The translations under genes and the position numbers were made by a program. A DNA stretch of 64,000 nucleotides from Erwinia sp. E_sp_B01_1 (GTDB taxonomy: Bacteria; Pseudomonadota; Gammaproteobacteria; Enterobacterales; Enterobacteriaceae), in contig NZ_CP142208.1 of assembly GCF_036865545.1 (NCBI RefSeq), positions 1,550,001 through 1,614,000 on the forward strand, read 5' to 3'. Numbering within the stretch: the first letter of the stretch is position 1; the number at the start of each line of letters is the position of its first letter. The notes under the pieces were generated by a model, which was not told where the DNA came from, did no database searches, and worked only from the letters and a program-made list of their open reading frames with translations. Of the stretch, positions 48,420 through 57,259 are shown one piece after another.

Positions 48420-49523
48420 TTATCCCAGCACCTTCTGCACACACGCCTTAAATACTTTAACGCCCACCGGCAGTGAATTCAGATCGAAACGCATATCGGG
48501 ATGATGCAGACCCGGAACCAGTCCTGTTCCCAGTCCCCAGAAGCCCGATTTCATCTCCGGCCGCTGCACGGAATAGTGGAAGAAATCCTCACTGCCGGGC
48601 GTGGAGCGCACTGGCATCACAGCCTTTTCGCCCAACACCTCTTTAATTGACTCCGCAATCAGCGTGGTCATCTCAGCATTAATTTCTGCCGCCGGCATCG
48701 ATTTCAGCACCATGATCTCTGCTCTCGCGCCATAGGCTGCCACGCTGTGCTGAATGGCTTTCTCAACGCGGGTTTTCAGCAGCTCCATATCCTCGTTTTC
48801 TGCTGCACGCAGGTCGAAAACAACCCGGGCTTCATCAGGAATTGAGTTGGTTACCCCCGCGTCGCACAGGAAGCGCGTCGCCTTGGCGCTCCAGCTTTTG
48901 CCGGGGGCCATATGTACGGCGTTGACCGCCTGAACAGCGCTGACGGCGGCATCCAGCGCGTTGATGCCGAGATGAGGACGGGCACCGTGAGCAGTCTGGC
49001 CGTATACGGTGGCCTCAACAGTCACGCAGGCGGAATAGTTAACGGCAGGAATAGCCGTGCCGACAGCACACTCTTCAGCCGGACGCAGGTGGAAGCCCAG
49101 CATCATATCAACATCATCAATAGCGCCACCGGCGATCATGGCCAGCGCCCCCGTGCCTAACTCCTCAGCAGGCTGGAAAATCAGCTTCAGGCGGCCTTTT
49201 TTTACTGCCCCTTCGGCCATCATCTCCTGTGCCGCTGTCAGCACTACGGAAGAGTGGGCATCATGACCACAGGTGTGACGGGCGCAGGCCTCACCATTGA
49301 TCACATGGCCCAGCGCATCCATATCAGCGCGAAGTGCCAGCGTTGGTCCCGGCAGGCCGCTATCCAGCACCGCCACGATGCCGGTTGTGGCATTGAAATT
49401 ATCCTGCACCGCAAAACCCGCGGCCTTCAGCTGCTGGCTGATATAAGCTGATGTTTTAAACTCCTGAAAACCCAGTTCAGGGATTTCATGCAGATAAGCG
49501 TAATGCTCCAGAACTTTTAACAC
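48420..49523 (-). CDS. M20 family metallo-amidohydrolase/carboxypeptidase
   Basis: A 367-aa di-zinc amidohydrolase of the M20D group (hippurate hydrolase, AbgB and IAA-amino-acid hydrolase relatives). Metal and catalytic landmarks: CGHDAHSSVVLTAA (about residues 84-97), FQPAEELGTGALAM with the catalytic Glu, GFHLRP, and a late His in GLHHPDM. The dimerisation 'lid' domain begins GQTAHGARPHLG. The start is a GTG with GGGAG upstream. It probably cleaves an N-acyl amino acid or dipeptide; the substrate is unknown. It is the last gene of an operon with two YjiH/YjiG-type membrane proteins. Confidence 0.88.
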   Translation of the reverse strand: MLKVLEHYAYLHEIPELGFQEFKTSAYISQQLKAAGFAVQDNFNATTGIVAVLDSGLPGPTLALRADMDALGHVINGEACARHTCGHDAHSSVVLTAAQEMMAEGAVKKGRLKLIFQPAEELGTGALAMIAGGAIDDVDMMLGFHLRPAEECAVGTAIPAVNYSACVTVEATVYGQTAHGARPHLGINALDAAVSAVQAVNAVHMAPGKSWSAKATRFLCDAGVTNSIPDEARVVFDLRAAENEDMELLKTRVEKAIQHSVAAYGARAEIMVLKSMPAAEINAEMTTLIAESIKEVLGEKAVMPVRSTPGSEDFFHYSVQRPEMKSGFWGLGTGLVPGLHHPDMRFDLNSLPVGVKVFKACVQKVLG

Positions 49524-49547
49524 GTTAAATACTCCCTATAGCAATTG

Positions 49548-50021
49548 TCAGGCAACGACCCGCATTACAAACATTGAGATGACCGCATTCAGGATGCTGG
49601 TCACCATCAGCAATGGCCAGTATTTCTTCGGTACATCAGAGACCCCCAGCAGGCGTCCCATATACTGCAACTGCGCGCCCATCAAAAAGATGGCTGGCGT
49701 TAAAATAGTGATATCTGCGCCGCTCAGCACGCCCTTAACCAGCAGGCTGACGGCCACGCCTGTCCCGGCTGAGGAGGAGAGCCACGCGGTTAATAATACG
49801 GTGATCGCTTCTCCCGGCAGACCAAAGACGCCCATCACCGGAGCAAAGATCTGGCCAATAAAGCCCATAACGCCGAGTAAATTTAGCATCTCAGCAATGA
49901 CATAGGCCATTACCACGTTGGGCATTAAATTGTGAATAGCGATGTGGAAGCCTTTGCGGGCACCTACCACAAAGATATCGAATGGATTCTGGCTGGTCAG
50001 GGTCTGAGGTTTATTCTGCAT
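49548..50021 (-). CDS. yjiG: YjiG family membrane protein
   Basis: A 157-aa membrane protein of the nucleoside-recognition/SpmB-like Gate family, matching YjiG in length. Segments such as FDIFVVGARKGFHIAIHNLMPNVVMAYVIAEML and VLSGADITILTPAIFLMGAQLQYMGRLLG are characteristic. It probably forms a transporter with the YjiH-type protein whose gene overlaps it by 11 bases. E. coli links yjiGH to iadA (isoaspartyl dipeptidase), suggesting a dipeptide-type substrate. Confidence 0.85.
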   Translation of the reverse strand: MQNKPQTLTSQNPFDIFVVGARKGFHIAIHNLMPNVVMAYVIAEMLNLLGVMGFIGQIFAPVMGVFGLPGEAITVLLTAWLSSSAGTGVAVSLLVKGVLSGADITILTPAIFLMGAQLQYMGRLLGVSDVPKKYWPLLMVTSILNAVISMFVMRVVA

Positions 50022-50679
50022 ACTGGAAATCTCGTTTATAGAAAGTGTTCAATATCAGACGGACAAATGCAGCTCCGACAAATTTCAGCACGAACATCAC
50101 CACCAGAGGGATCAGTACGGGTATCGACAGGGAAACAAACAGGGCTGAGCCAATAGCAAAATAGTTATTGATTAGCCCGGCACCGGAATATTGCCAGGCA
50201 GCCATAATAATCACGTCCTTTTTGCTGATTTGCTTCTCGTCATACAGCTCTTTGGTTAATGCGGCACCGGCATCGGTACTTTGCAGATCGGTGATTAATG
50301 CCAGACCTGAACGGCCAGGAATGCCTAACAGAGGTTTGAGTAACGGGGTGAGTAATCTATGGGCTGCGCGGATAGCGCCGTAATGCGTAAAAATCTCCAG
50401 CAGGCCAAGCGCCAGCATAACGGTTGGCACCAGTGAAAGGGCAAACAGAAAACCCGCTTTGGCACCCAATCCGCCTTCGCCCACAAAGGTGTTGTGCGCG
50501 GCATCTTTCATGCTGCCGAACTTACCGCCCAGGGTGGTAAAATCAAAGGCACCCAGCCATTTCATTCCCGAGACGTTATAGAAAAGACCGGAGAAAAAGA
50601 GCAGGGCTACTATCAGGGCCAGATAAGATCCGATACCCACCGACTGTCTGGTTTGCGGCATGATTTTTTCATCCCTCAT
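50011..50679 (-). CDS. yjiH: YjiH family membrane protein (nucleoside-recognition domain)
   Basis: A 222-aa protein with several membrane helices and the Gate-domain motif GRSGLALITDLQSTDAGAALTKELYDEKQI. The start at 50679 has AGGAGG seven bases upstream. First gene of yjiH-yjiG-M20. Partner of YjiG in a presumed uptake channel or transporter. Confidence 0.85.
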   Translation of the reverse strand: MRDEKIMPQTRQSVGIGSYLALIVALLFFSGLFYNVSGMKWLGAFDFTTLGGKFGSMKDAAHNTFVGEGGLGAKAGFLFALSLVPTVMLALGLLEIFTHYGAIRAAHRLLTPLLKPLLGIPGRSGLALITDLQSTDAGAALTKELYDEKQISKKDVIIMAAWQYSGAGLINNYFAIGSALFVSLSIPVLIPLVVMFVLKFVGAAFVRLILNTFYKRDFQYAE

Positions 50680-51022
50680 TGAATGACCTCCTGTAATAAA
50701 AGAAATGACCCGTAACGCGATAAAAGGCGGCTGCAGAGTGGAAAGAGTCCCTTTGTTGCGCTAAAAATAACAATTGCTAGGGTCCAGGTCAGAATTGCAG
50801 GCTTCATGCCAGAGTCACTAAATTAAGTAAAGTTATTGCCGATAAACCATTAGCAGCTTCATCGTGCATTTTTCGAACGTAATAACCAACGGCCTTTTAC
50901 AGGATTGATTAGTTAATATCCGGCGTGGAAGTTTGGATTCAAAGGATTAAGTTCGGCAGATCCCCACGATGGCGCGTATGCACCGTTCTGGGGCATAACA
51001 ACGCATTTGTCAGGAGAGACTG
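50680..51022. other. Divergent promoter region yjiH/ybjO
   Basis: About 340 bases between the divergent yjiH and ybjO genes. AT-rich, with no convincing gene or named site. Confidence 0.45.
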
Positions 51023-51502
51023 ATGTCTGAGGTGCTCAGAGAGAGTAAGGCTGTACTGGCTTCCCCGTCGTCTGTACCCGTCCCGGTTCTGGTCGCGGGC
51101 ATTGCCATTGTGGCGACAAGAGTGATAAATGTGGCGTTACAGGTGCATGATTCAGGGCTGGCAGAAGTGGCCAGTTTTGTTTATCGCAGCGCCCAGGCCT
51201 GGGATTCCACGTTGATTTTTATCGCCAGCCAGCTGATCTTCTTTTTTGAGCTGCGCTGCGCAGTAGCCCTGATGCGGGGTAAGAACTGGGGAAGGTATGG
51301 ATTTGTCGCTGCCCAGCTTGTTGTGATCCTCTATATGTTTTGCGCTTCTGTAGGCTGGATTTACCCTGAGCTGTTCAGCATCAACGGTGAAAACAATCTG
51401 CAAATCATTCATCTGCTGCTGTCGCAGAAGCTGCCCGATTTTCTGGTCATCATGCTGCTGTTTCTCCCCGCAACCAGCCGGGGATATTACCGGCAGCCTT
51501 AA
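51023..51502 (+). CDS. ybjO: Inner-membrane protein YbjO (DUF2593)
   Basis: A 159-aa protein with four hydrophobic helices (VLVAGIAIVATRVINVALQV, TLIFIASQLIFFFELRCAVAL, YGFVAAQLVVILYMFC and DFLVIMLLFL). It fits DUF2593/YbjO in size and layout. Function unknown. In E. coli it sits between potI and rlmC; here it is separated from potI by the yji/M20 insertion and rlmC is absent. Confidence 0.82.
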   Translation: MSEVLRESKAVLASPSSVPVPVLVAGIAIVATRVINVALQVHDSGLAEVASFVYRSAQAWDSTLIFIASQLIFFFELRCAVALMRGKNWGRYGFVAAQLVVILYMFCASVGWIYPELFSINGENNLQIIHLLLSQKLPDFLVIMLLFLPATSRGYYRQP

Positions 51503-51523
51503 TCAGCCAGGTGCTGACTTTGC

Positions 51524-52276
51524 TCAGACGCCGGCAGCATCAGCAGAAGGCGCAAACCAGCGCAGGCCCAGCTTGTGCAGGGTGCCATCCTCTTTCAGAC
51601 TTTGCAGGGCTCTGTTCAGCTTCTCTTTTAACTCCACATTGCCCTTGCGCACGGCCAGCCCTAAACCCGTACCAAAGTAGTGGCTGTCCGTGATGGATTC
51701 GCCCACCCTGGCCAGCATCGGGTCCGTTTTAAGCAACTCCTGCACTGCCAGCGTATCGCCAAAAATCCCATCCAGCCTGCCGCTGCGCATATCCAGCAGC
51801 GCGTTCTGATAATTGTCGTAGGGCACGGCTATGATTTCTGGCCAGGCAGCGAGCAGGTAAGCCTGCTGGGTCGTTTCTGCCCCAATGCCGACGCGTTTGC
51901 CTTTCAGTTGCTCAATATCCGTGTAAAGCCCTTTGCCAGCGATCAGCGTCCCGGAGTTGGTAATGTAGGGATCGGTAAACTCCACCAGCTTTTTACGCTC
52001 TTTGGTGATATCCAGCCCGGAAATAATCACGTCATAACGACGGAATTTCAGTGAAGGGATCAGGCGCTCGAAAACGATGTTGGTGAAAATACACTCCTGC
52101 TGCATACGTTCACACAGGGCTTTCGATAAATCGATATCGAATCCCACCAGCTCATTATCCGTGGTCAGGAATTCAAAGGGGGGATTATTGGCCGTAGATG
52201 CGAAACGCAGAGGTTCAGCCGCCTGCGCAAAAGCGCAAATCCCGGTTATCAGCAGAGTCAAAACAAGCTTTAACAT
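51524..52276 (-). CDS. artJ: Arginine-binding periplasmic protein ArtJ (divergent copy)
   Basis: A 250-aa polar-amino-acid binding protein. The start at 52276 gives MLKLVLTLLITGICAFAQAA-EPLRF. Family features: NNPPFEFLT, GFDIDLSKALCERMQ, LKFRRYDVIISGLDITKERKK and the lobe-2 motif DNYQNALLDMRSGRLDGIFGD. By position it is ArtJ, which gives PotF-like arginine capture for ArtMQP. It differs from the ArtI paralogue and from E. coli ArtJ at many sites, including the binding-pocket region GAETTQQ in place of NGTTHQ. Confidence 0.88.
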   Translation of the reverse strand: MLKLVLTLLITGICAFAQAAEPLRFASTANNPPFEFLTTDNELVGFDIDLSKALCERMQQECIFTNIVFERLIPSLKFRRYDVIISGLDITKERKKLVEFTDPYITNSGTLIAGKGLYTDIEQLKGKRVGIGAETTQQAYLLAAWPEIIAVPYDNYQNALLDMRSGRLDGIFGDTLAVQELLKTDPMLARVGESITDSHYFGTGLGLAVRKGNVELKEKLNRALQSLKEDGTLHKLGLRWFAPSADAAGV

Positions 52277-52393
52277 CACGTACCTTTCTTGCGGTCCTGT
52301 TATCGGGCCATTATCTCGCGCACGAAGCACGGGCTATTCGATGAATAGCCACTACAGAAGGGCTGTTTCTCAGGGATACCGGTCAGTTATGCG

Positions 52394-53062
52394 TCAGTTT
52401 CGGCGTTCAAAAGCCAGGGCGCGTCGTTCAATCAAGCGCATCATCAGTGTAAGGAGCCCGTTTACGCAGAGATAGATCAGCCCTGCGGCGGCAAACACCG
52501 TGACGTCATAAGTGCGGCCATAAAGCAGCTGTCCATGCCCCATCACTTCCATCAGGGTGATGGTATAGGCCAGAGAGGTACTTTTAAACACCAGCACCAC
52601 TTCGTTGGAGTAGGAGGAGAGGGCGCGTTTAAAGGCGTAAGGCAGCAGAATACCCAGCGTTTCTTTACGGTTCATTCCCAGCGCCGAGCAGGATTCCCAC
52701 TGGCCTGAAGGAATAGCGCGCATGGCACCGTAAAATAGCTGAGTAGTGTAGGCGGCACTGTTCAGCGAAAGGGCCAGCAGCGCACAAAGCCAGGGCTGAG
52801 AAAGGAGATGCCACAGCCACGGGATGGTCTGGATGGACGGAAACTGCCCTGGCCCGTAATAGATCAGGAAGATCTGTACCAGCAGCGGCGTACCGGTAAA
52901 TACGGTGATATACCCCCGTACAATCAGCCCCATCACCGGCACTTTCAGCGAAAGGATCGCCGTGAAAAGCAGTGCCAGCATCAGCGCCAGCAGTAACGAA
53001 GCGACCGTGAGGGTCAGGCTGGTATGCAGCCCTTTCAGCAGTTCAGGTAAATAGCTCAGCAT
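52394..53062 (-). CDS. artM: Arginine ABC transporter permease ArtM
   Basis: A 222-aa permease of the polar amino acid family with the EAA loop SCSALGMNRKETLGILLPYAFKRAL. It overlaps artQ by one base and is the last gene of artPIQM. Length equals E. coli ArtM. A GGCTATTC/GAATAGCC hairpin follows within the artJ leader. Confidence 0.95.
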   Translation of the reverse strand: MLSYLPELLKGLHTSLTLTVASLLLALMLALLFTAILSLKVPVMGLIVRGYITVFTGTPLLVQIFLIYYGPGQFPSIQTIPWLWHLLSQPWLCALLALSLNSAAYTTQLFYGAMRAIPSGQWESCSALGMNRKETLGILLPYAFKRALSSYSNEVVLVFKSTSLAYTITLMEVMGHGQLLYGRTYDVTVFAAAGLIYLCVNGLLTLMMRLIERRALAFERRN

Positions 53063-53778
53063 CAGGTATTCCCCCGGTCAAAACGGGTCGCGCGTGCATC
53101 AATGCGTTTCAACACCTGCTGGCTCAGCAGGGTGATCACCAGATAAATGGCGGCCGCCAGCAGATACCAGGTAAAAGGCTCCTGAGTGCGGGCGGCGATG
53201 CTTTTAGTCTGTAACATAATGTCGTTGACGCTGATCAACGAAACCAGTGCGGTATCTTTCAGCAGCACCAGCCACTGATTGCCGAGGCCCGGCAGGGCAT
53301 GACGCCACATCTGCGGCAGGATCAGCCGGAAGAAAATGGCGGATTTTTTCATGCCGAGCGCCTGACCTGACTCCCATTGTCCCACCGGCACTGCTTTTAA
53401 AGCACCGCGCAGCGTCTGGGAAGCATAGGAGGCGTAGAGGATTGACAGCGCTATCACCCCGCAAAGGAACGGGCTGACGTCAAAGTTCTCAATCTCCATC
53501 TGGACAGGGAAGCTGAACAGCCCCAGATTGACGTTAAAACCGTCGGAAAGGGTCAGCAGCAACTGTGAGGCGCCGAAGTAAACAAAAAGCACCACCAGAA
53601 TCTCTGGCAATCCCCGGAACAGGGTTACCAGACCAGTCCCGAGCCAGGCAACGGGTCGCCAGCGCGCCGATTCCCAGGCAGCAAAAATCATCGCCAGGAA
53701 CAGTCCGACGACCAGAGCAGAAACGGCAAGGCCGACGGTCATGCCGGCGGCGCTTGCTAAAGGAGAAAATTCATTCAT
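53062..53778 (-). CDS. artQ: Arginine ABC transporter permease ArtQ
   Basis: A 238-aa permease, same length as E. coli ArtQ. EAA loop [34 protein letters not shown]. It partners ArtM in the membrane; the gene starts seven bases after artI. Confidence 0.96.
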   Translation of the reverse strand: MNEFSPLASAAGMTVGLAVSALVVGLFLAMIFAAWESARWRPVAWLGTGLVTLFRGLPEILVVLFVYFGASQLLLTLSDGFNVNLGLFSFPVQMEIENFDVSPFLCGVIALSILYASYASQTLRGALKAVPVGQWESGQALGMKKSAIFFRLILPQMWRHALPGLGNQWLVLLKDTALVSLISVNDIMLQTKSIAARTQEPFTWYLLAAAIYLVITLLSQQVLKRIDARATRFDRGNT

Positions 53779-53785
53779 TCAGGGA

Positions 53786-54517
53786 TTACTGCTGGAACCA
53801 TTTGCTGTAGATGGTTTTATAAGTACCGTCGGCTTTCACTTTATCCAGAGCGGCGTTGAATTTGCTCTGCAACTCGGTGTTGCCCTGGCGAACCGCAATA
53901 CCCAGACCCGTGCCGAAGTAGGCTTTATCGGTGACTTTTTCGCCGACCGGAGCCAGTTTAGCATTCTGCTTCAGCCATTCATTGACCACGGCAGTGTCGC
54001 CAAATACCGCATCAATACGGCCATTTTTCAGGTCCAGAATGGCATTCTGATAGCTGTCGTAAGCAACAACGTTTACGTCAGTCATCTGCTCAGTGAGGTA
54101 TTTCTGGTGAGTGGTCCCATTCTGTACGCCAACGCGTTTGCCTTTCAGCGCATCGATGGAAGCCACTTTCCCTTTCTGAGCAACAAACAGTGCGGAGTTG
54201 TCGTAATAGGCTTTGGAGAACAGCACCTGTTTTTCACGCTCGGGAGTAATATCCATACCGGCCATCACCGCATCGAAACGGCGGAATTTCAGGCTTGGGA
54301 TCAGGCTGTCGAAGGCCTGATTGGTGAAGGTACAGGTGGCATCCATTTCACGGCACAGTGCGTTAGCCAGATCCACATCAAAGCCCTGGATCTTGTTATC
54401 GGAATCCACAAACTCAAAGGGGGGATAGGAAGCTTCAGTAGCAAAACGAACGGTTTGCGCAGCGTTCGCGCCAAGGCTTAAACCCGCTAACAGTGTGGCA
54501 ACCAGAACTTTTTTCAT
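53786..54517 (-). CDS. artI: Arginine ABC transporter binding protein ArtI
   Basis: A 243-aa periplasmic binding protein. The start at 54517 gives MKKVLVATLLAGLSLGANAA-QTVRF and the E. coli length; the ORF extends five codons upstream. Conserved binding motifs SYPPFEFVD, GFDVDLANALCREMD, AGMDITPEREKQ and NGTTHQKYL are all kept, in contrast to the neighbouring ArtJ. Confidence 0.96.
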   Translation of the reverse strand: MKKVLVATLLAGLSLGANAAQTVRFATEASYPPFEFVDSDNKIQGFDVDLANALCREMDATCTFTNQAFDSLIPSLKFRRFDAVMAGMDITPEREKQVLFSKAYYDNSALFVAQKGKVASIDALKGKRVGVQNGTTHQKYLTEQMTDVNVVAYDSYQNAILDLKNGRIDAVFGDTAVVNEWLKQNAKLAPVGEKVTDKAYFGTGLGIAVRQGNTELQSKFNAALDKVKADGTYKTIYSKWFQQ

Positions 54518-54531
54518 TGTTATACCCTGCA

Positions 54532-55260
54532 TCAGTGCGATAAATAATTGGCAAACGCTTCGGTTTGCGGCTGTGTAAAGCGGCTGGCATCACCCTGTTC
54601 GATCACGTAGCCATTTTCCATATACACCACCCGGCTGGCGGTTTTACGCGCCACTTCCACCTCATGCGTGACGATGACCTGGGTAATGTTGGTCTGGGCG
54701 AGTTCCTGAATGATCGAGACGATCTGCGCGGTGATCTCCGGATCCAGCGCTGCGGTAGGCTCATCAAACAGCAGAACCGCAGGCTCCATCATCAACGCGC
54801 GCGCAATGGCGACGCGTTGCTGCTGCCCACCGGACAGGTGCAGTGGGAAACGATCGGCAAATTTGGTCAGGCGCAGGCGATCCAGCAGTTTTCCGGCGCG
54901 GGCATGCGCCTGCTCTTTGCTTAACCCCAGCACGCGGCAGGGCGCTTCAATCAGGTTTTGCATCACGGTCAGATGTGGCCAGAGATTATATTGCTGGAAA
55001 ACCATGCCCACATTCTGGCGCAGCTCACGGACAGAGGCGTCTGACGGGGTTTTACTGAAATCAATATGATGACCTGCAATGCTCAGCGTTCCGGAACGCG
55101 GCATCTCCAACAGGTTAAGAACGCGCAGCAGGGAGCTTTTACCGGCACCGCTTGGACCCAGCAGAACCAGCGTTTCGCCCTCAGGGCACGCCAGTTGAAT
55201 GTCGAACAGCGCCTGATGGGCACCGTAAAAGCAGTTAATACCGTTTAGTTGAATACTCAT
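54532..55260 (-). CDS. artP: Arginine ABC transporter ATP-binding protein ArtP
   Basis: A 242-aa ABC ATPase, same length as in E. coli. Walker [10 protein letters not shown] (about residues 35-43), signature [15 protein letters not shown], Walker [14 protein letters not shown]. First gene of artPIQM, with an ARG-box-like sequence just upstream of its ATG. Confidence 0.96.
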   Translation of the reverse strand: MSIQLNGINCFYGAHQALFDIQLACPEGETLVLLGPSGAGKSSLLRVLNLLEMPRSGTLSIAGHHIDFSKTPSDASVRELRQNVGMVFQQYNLWPHLTVMQNLIEAPCRVLGLSKEQAHARAGKLLDRLRLTKFADRFPLHLSGGQQQRVAIARALMMEPAVLLFDEPTAALDPEITAQIVSIIQELAQTNITQVIVTHEVEVARKTASRVVYMENGYVIEQGDASRFTQPQTEAFANYLSH

Positions 55261-55268
55261 GCGCTAAA

Positions 55269-55286
55269 AGTGAATAGTAATTAGTG
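55269..55286. promoter_or_regulatory. Candidate ARG box (ArgR) upstream of artP
   Basis: AGTGAATAGTAATTAGTG contains a perfect TGAAT half site and a partial second half (ATTAG for ATTCA), near the artP start. E. coli art genes are ArgR-repressed, so a site is expected here, but with one poor half the match is weak. Confidence 0.4.
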
Positions 55287-55426
55287 CTGCGAATCTTAAC
55301 GTTGACGGCATACTTATGCAATCGCCGCGCGAAAAATACCTTTATAAGCAGCTGTAAAGTGAAAGTCTGGCATAAGATCGCGGGGTTCACCGTTTTTTGT
55401 CACCGGGAGGCAACAGGAAAAACAGG

Positions 55427-55452
55427 AAAACGCGCCACCCGAAGGCGGCACG
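55427..55452 (-). terminator. Terminator of ybjP
   Basis: On the minus strand a GTGCCGCC-TTCG-GGTGGCGC stem, with G-U pairs and a stable UUCG-type loop, runs into TTTTCCTGTTTT just past the ybjP stop. Confidence 0.75.
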
Positions 55453-55461
55453 GTCAGGCTT

Positions 55462-56004
55462 TTATTTCAACAGGAGCTGGCTCAGGGAGCCGCCCTCCAG
55501 GTGAGGGTTCGGGCTGGCGTAACGGACATCGTCAACGGCCCAGCAGGTGCCTTCACGCACCATCAGCACTTCATCCTGCCACTCCACAGGCTTACTGCCA
55601 TCACGGCTCAGAGTGACGCGCAGTGGAATATTACGGGCATCGGTATTCGGAATTGAGGAGGAGTCCGCCACGCTGGCGGAGGTTGGACCTGCAGCCAGGC
55701 TTGAGAAGATATCACCCTGACTTACCGTGGCAGGCTTATCGGTTTCACCGTTAGCTTTCACCAGCGTTGCGTAGAGTTTATCGCTGAGATAAGGACGATA
55801 TTTGGCCAGCTGTTGCGCATTGGGCAGACCCTGAGCGGGCTCTTTCAGACGAAGGTCGTAAAATTGCTGTGCGACAGAGTCCGGGCCGCCTTCAACACAG
55901 GGACCCATGCGTGTCCCTGTGTCCTTGTACGCGGGTTCTACTGTGGTACAGGCGCTGAGCAGCAGCGCCACCGGAGCCAGTGCAGCAATCGCTTGGTATT
56001 TCAT
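55462..56004 (-). CDS. ybjP: Lipoprotein YbjP
   Basis: A 180-aa secreted protein with a lipobox: MKYQAIAALAPVALLLSAC, C19 lipidated. The mature part (CVEGGPDSVAQQFYDLRL... CWAVDDVRYASPNPHLEGGSL) matches YbjP, slightly longer than the E. coli protein. Function unknown. Divergent from ybjQ. Confidence 0.9.
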   Translation of the reverse strand: MKYQAIAALAPVALLLSACTTVEPAYKDTGTRMGPCVEGGPDSVAQQFYDLRLKEPAQGLPNAQQLAKYRPYLSDKLYATLVKANGETDKPATVSQGDIFSSLAAGPTSASVADSSSIPNTDARNIPLRVTLSRDGSKPVEWQDEVLMVREGTCWAVDDVRYASPNPHLEGGSLSQLLLK

Positions 56005-56111
56005 CTTGATTTCCTTATTGTTTCTGGGTGACGTTTTTTAGCATAAAGTATAGCCGCTCTGTTTAACCACAAGGGCTACACTCGGAAAGAACCGCAAATG
56101 GAGAACAAATG

Positions 56112-56435
56112 ATGAAATTTTCGACCACTCCCACGCTTGAAGGACACACCATTACCGATTACTGCGGCGTGGTAACGGGCGAGGCAATTTTGGGTGCCAA
56201 TATTTTCCGCGATTTCTTTGCCGGTATCCGCGACATCGTTGGCGGACGCTCCGGAGCCTATGAAAAAGAGTTACGTAAAGCGCGACAGATTGCCTTTGCA
56301 GAACTTGAGGAGCAGGCCAAAGCGCTGGGGGCAAATGCCGTGGTGGGAATTGATATCGATTATGAAACCGTAGGGAAAGACAGCAGTATGCTGATGGTCA
56401 GCGTTAGCGGCACCGCGGTTAAAACCAGCCACTGA
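56112..56435 (+). CDS. ybjQ: YbjQ family protein (UPF0145)
   Basis: A 107-aa protein of the heavy-metal-binding YbjQ family: [32 protein letters not shown] and [16 protein letters not shown]. The second of two adjacent ATGs gives the E. coli length. Members form pentamers; function is not established. The TGATG overlap couples it to amiD. Confidence 0.93.
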   Translation: MKFSTTPTLEGHTITDYCGVVTGEAILGANIFRDFFAGIRDIVGGRSGAYEKELRKARQIAFAELEEQAKALGANAVVGIDIDYETVGKDSSMLMVSVSGTAVKTSH

Positions 56436-57259
56436 TGCGTCTGCTGATGGCAGCATTGGCTGCGGTGTTGTTAAGCGGGTGCGGCTCGGGAGGATTTGAG
56501 TCGCATAACGGTTATACCCTGGATACGCGCCATCCGGCTTATGGCGCGCGTCCCCGCGTTAAAGTGCTGGTTATCCACTATACCGCGGAGGATTTCCCTG
56601 CCGCGCTGGCTACCCTCACAGACCGGGATGTCAGCGCTCATTACCTGATCCCTGCCGCCCCCGTCCAGCATCGTCAGCAGCCGGTGGTATTGCGTCTGGT
56701 GCCTGAAGATCAGCTTGCCTGGCACGCTGGTCCCAGCTTCTGGCGGGGTGCTTCACGCTTAAATGATACGTCGGTAGGCATCGAGCTTGAGAATCAGGGC
56801 TATACGCGAGTGGCAGGTGGCAGGATATGGTATCCCTTTGCTCCCCAGCAGATAGCCGCGTTGGCGCCGCTGGCACGGGACATTGTGCACCGTTACCACA
56901 TCCAGCCACAGGATGTGGTAGGCCACAGCGATATCGCCCCGCAGCGAAAACAGGATCCCGGCCCGTTATTCCCGTGGGAATGGCTGGCAAAGCAGGGGAT
57001 TGGTGCCTGGCCTGACGCGGCCCGCGTGCGTTTTTATCTGGCAAACCGGGCACCTCAGCAGCGGGTGGATCAGGCGCATTTGCTGACGTTGCTCTCGCTT
57101 TACGGGTACAGGGCTTCACCGGAAATGCCGGAAGAACAGCAGCAGAAAGTGATAGCGGCCTTCCAGATGCACTTCCGCGCCGCGGACTACCGTGGGTTGC
57201 CGGATGCGGAAAGTGAAGCCATCGTGAAGGCGCTACTGGAGAAGTACGGCGACGGCTAG
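56435..57259 (+). CDS. amiD: N-acetylmuramoyl-L-alanine amidase AmiD
   Basis: A 274-aa outer-membrane lipoprotein ([17 protein letters not shown]16) with an Amidase_2 domain. Zinc ligands lie in VLVIHYTAED and HSDIAPQRKQDPGPLFPWE, the catalytic Glu in SVGIELENQGY. A C-terminal peptidoglycan-binding domain follows. It cleaves amide links of anhydro and normal muropeptides. Its TAG stop overlaps the ltaE stop in CTAG; E. coli has ybjS and ybjT between the two. Confidence 0.95.
   Translation: MRLLMAALAAVLLSGCGSGGFESHNGYTLDTRHPAYGARPRVKVLVIHYTAEDFPAALATLTDRDVSAHYLIPAAPVQHRQQPVVLRLVPEDQLAWHAGPSFWRGASRLNDTSVGIELENQGYTRVAGGRIWYPFAPQQIAALAPLARDIVHRYHIQPQDVVGHSDIAPQRKQDPGPLFPWEWLAKQGIGAWPDAARVRFYLANRAPQQRVDQAHLLTLLSLYGYRASPEMPEEQQQKVIAAFQMHFRAADYRGLPDAESEAIVKALLEKYGDG

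Noticed and set aside
52332..52350. GGCTATTC/GAATAGCC dyad as an ArgR box for artJ
   Set aside because: ARG boxes have TGAAT-N4-ATTCA polarity; here the half sites are in the reverse order. More likely a hairpin at the end of artM.
53741..54481. 246-aa open frame antisense to artI
   Set aside because: Complete overlap with a well-conserved gene on the other strand and no family match.
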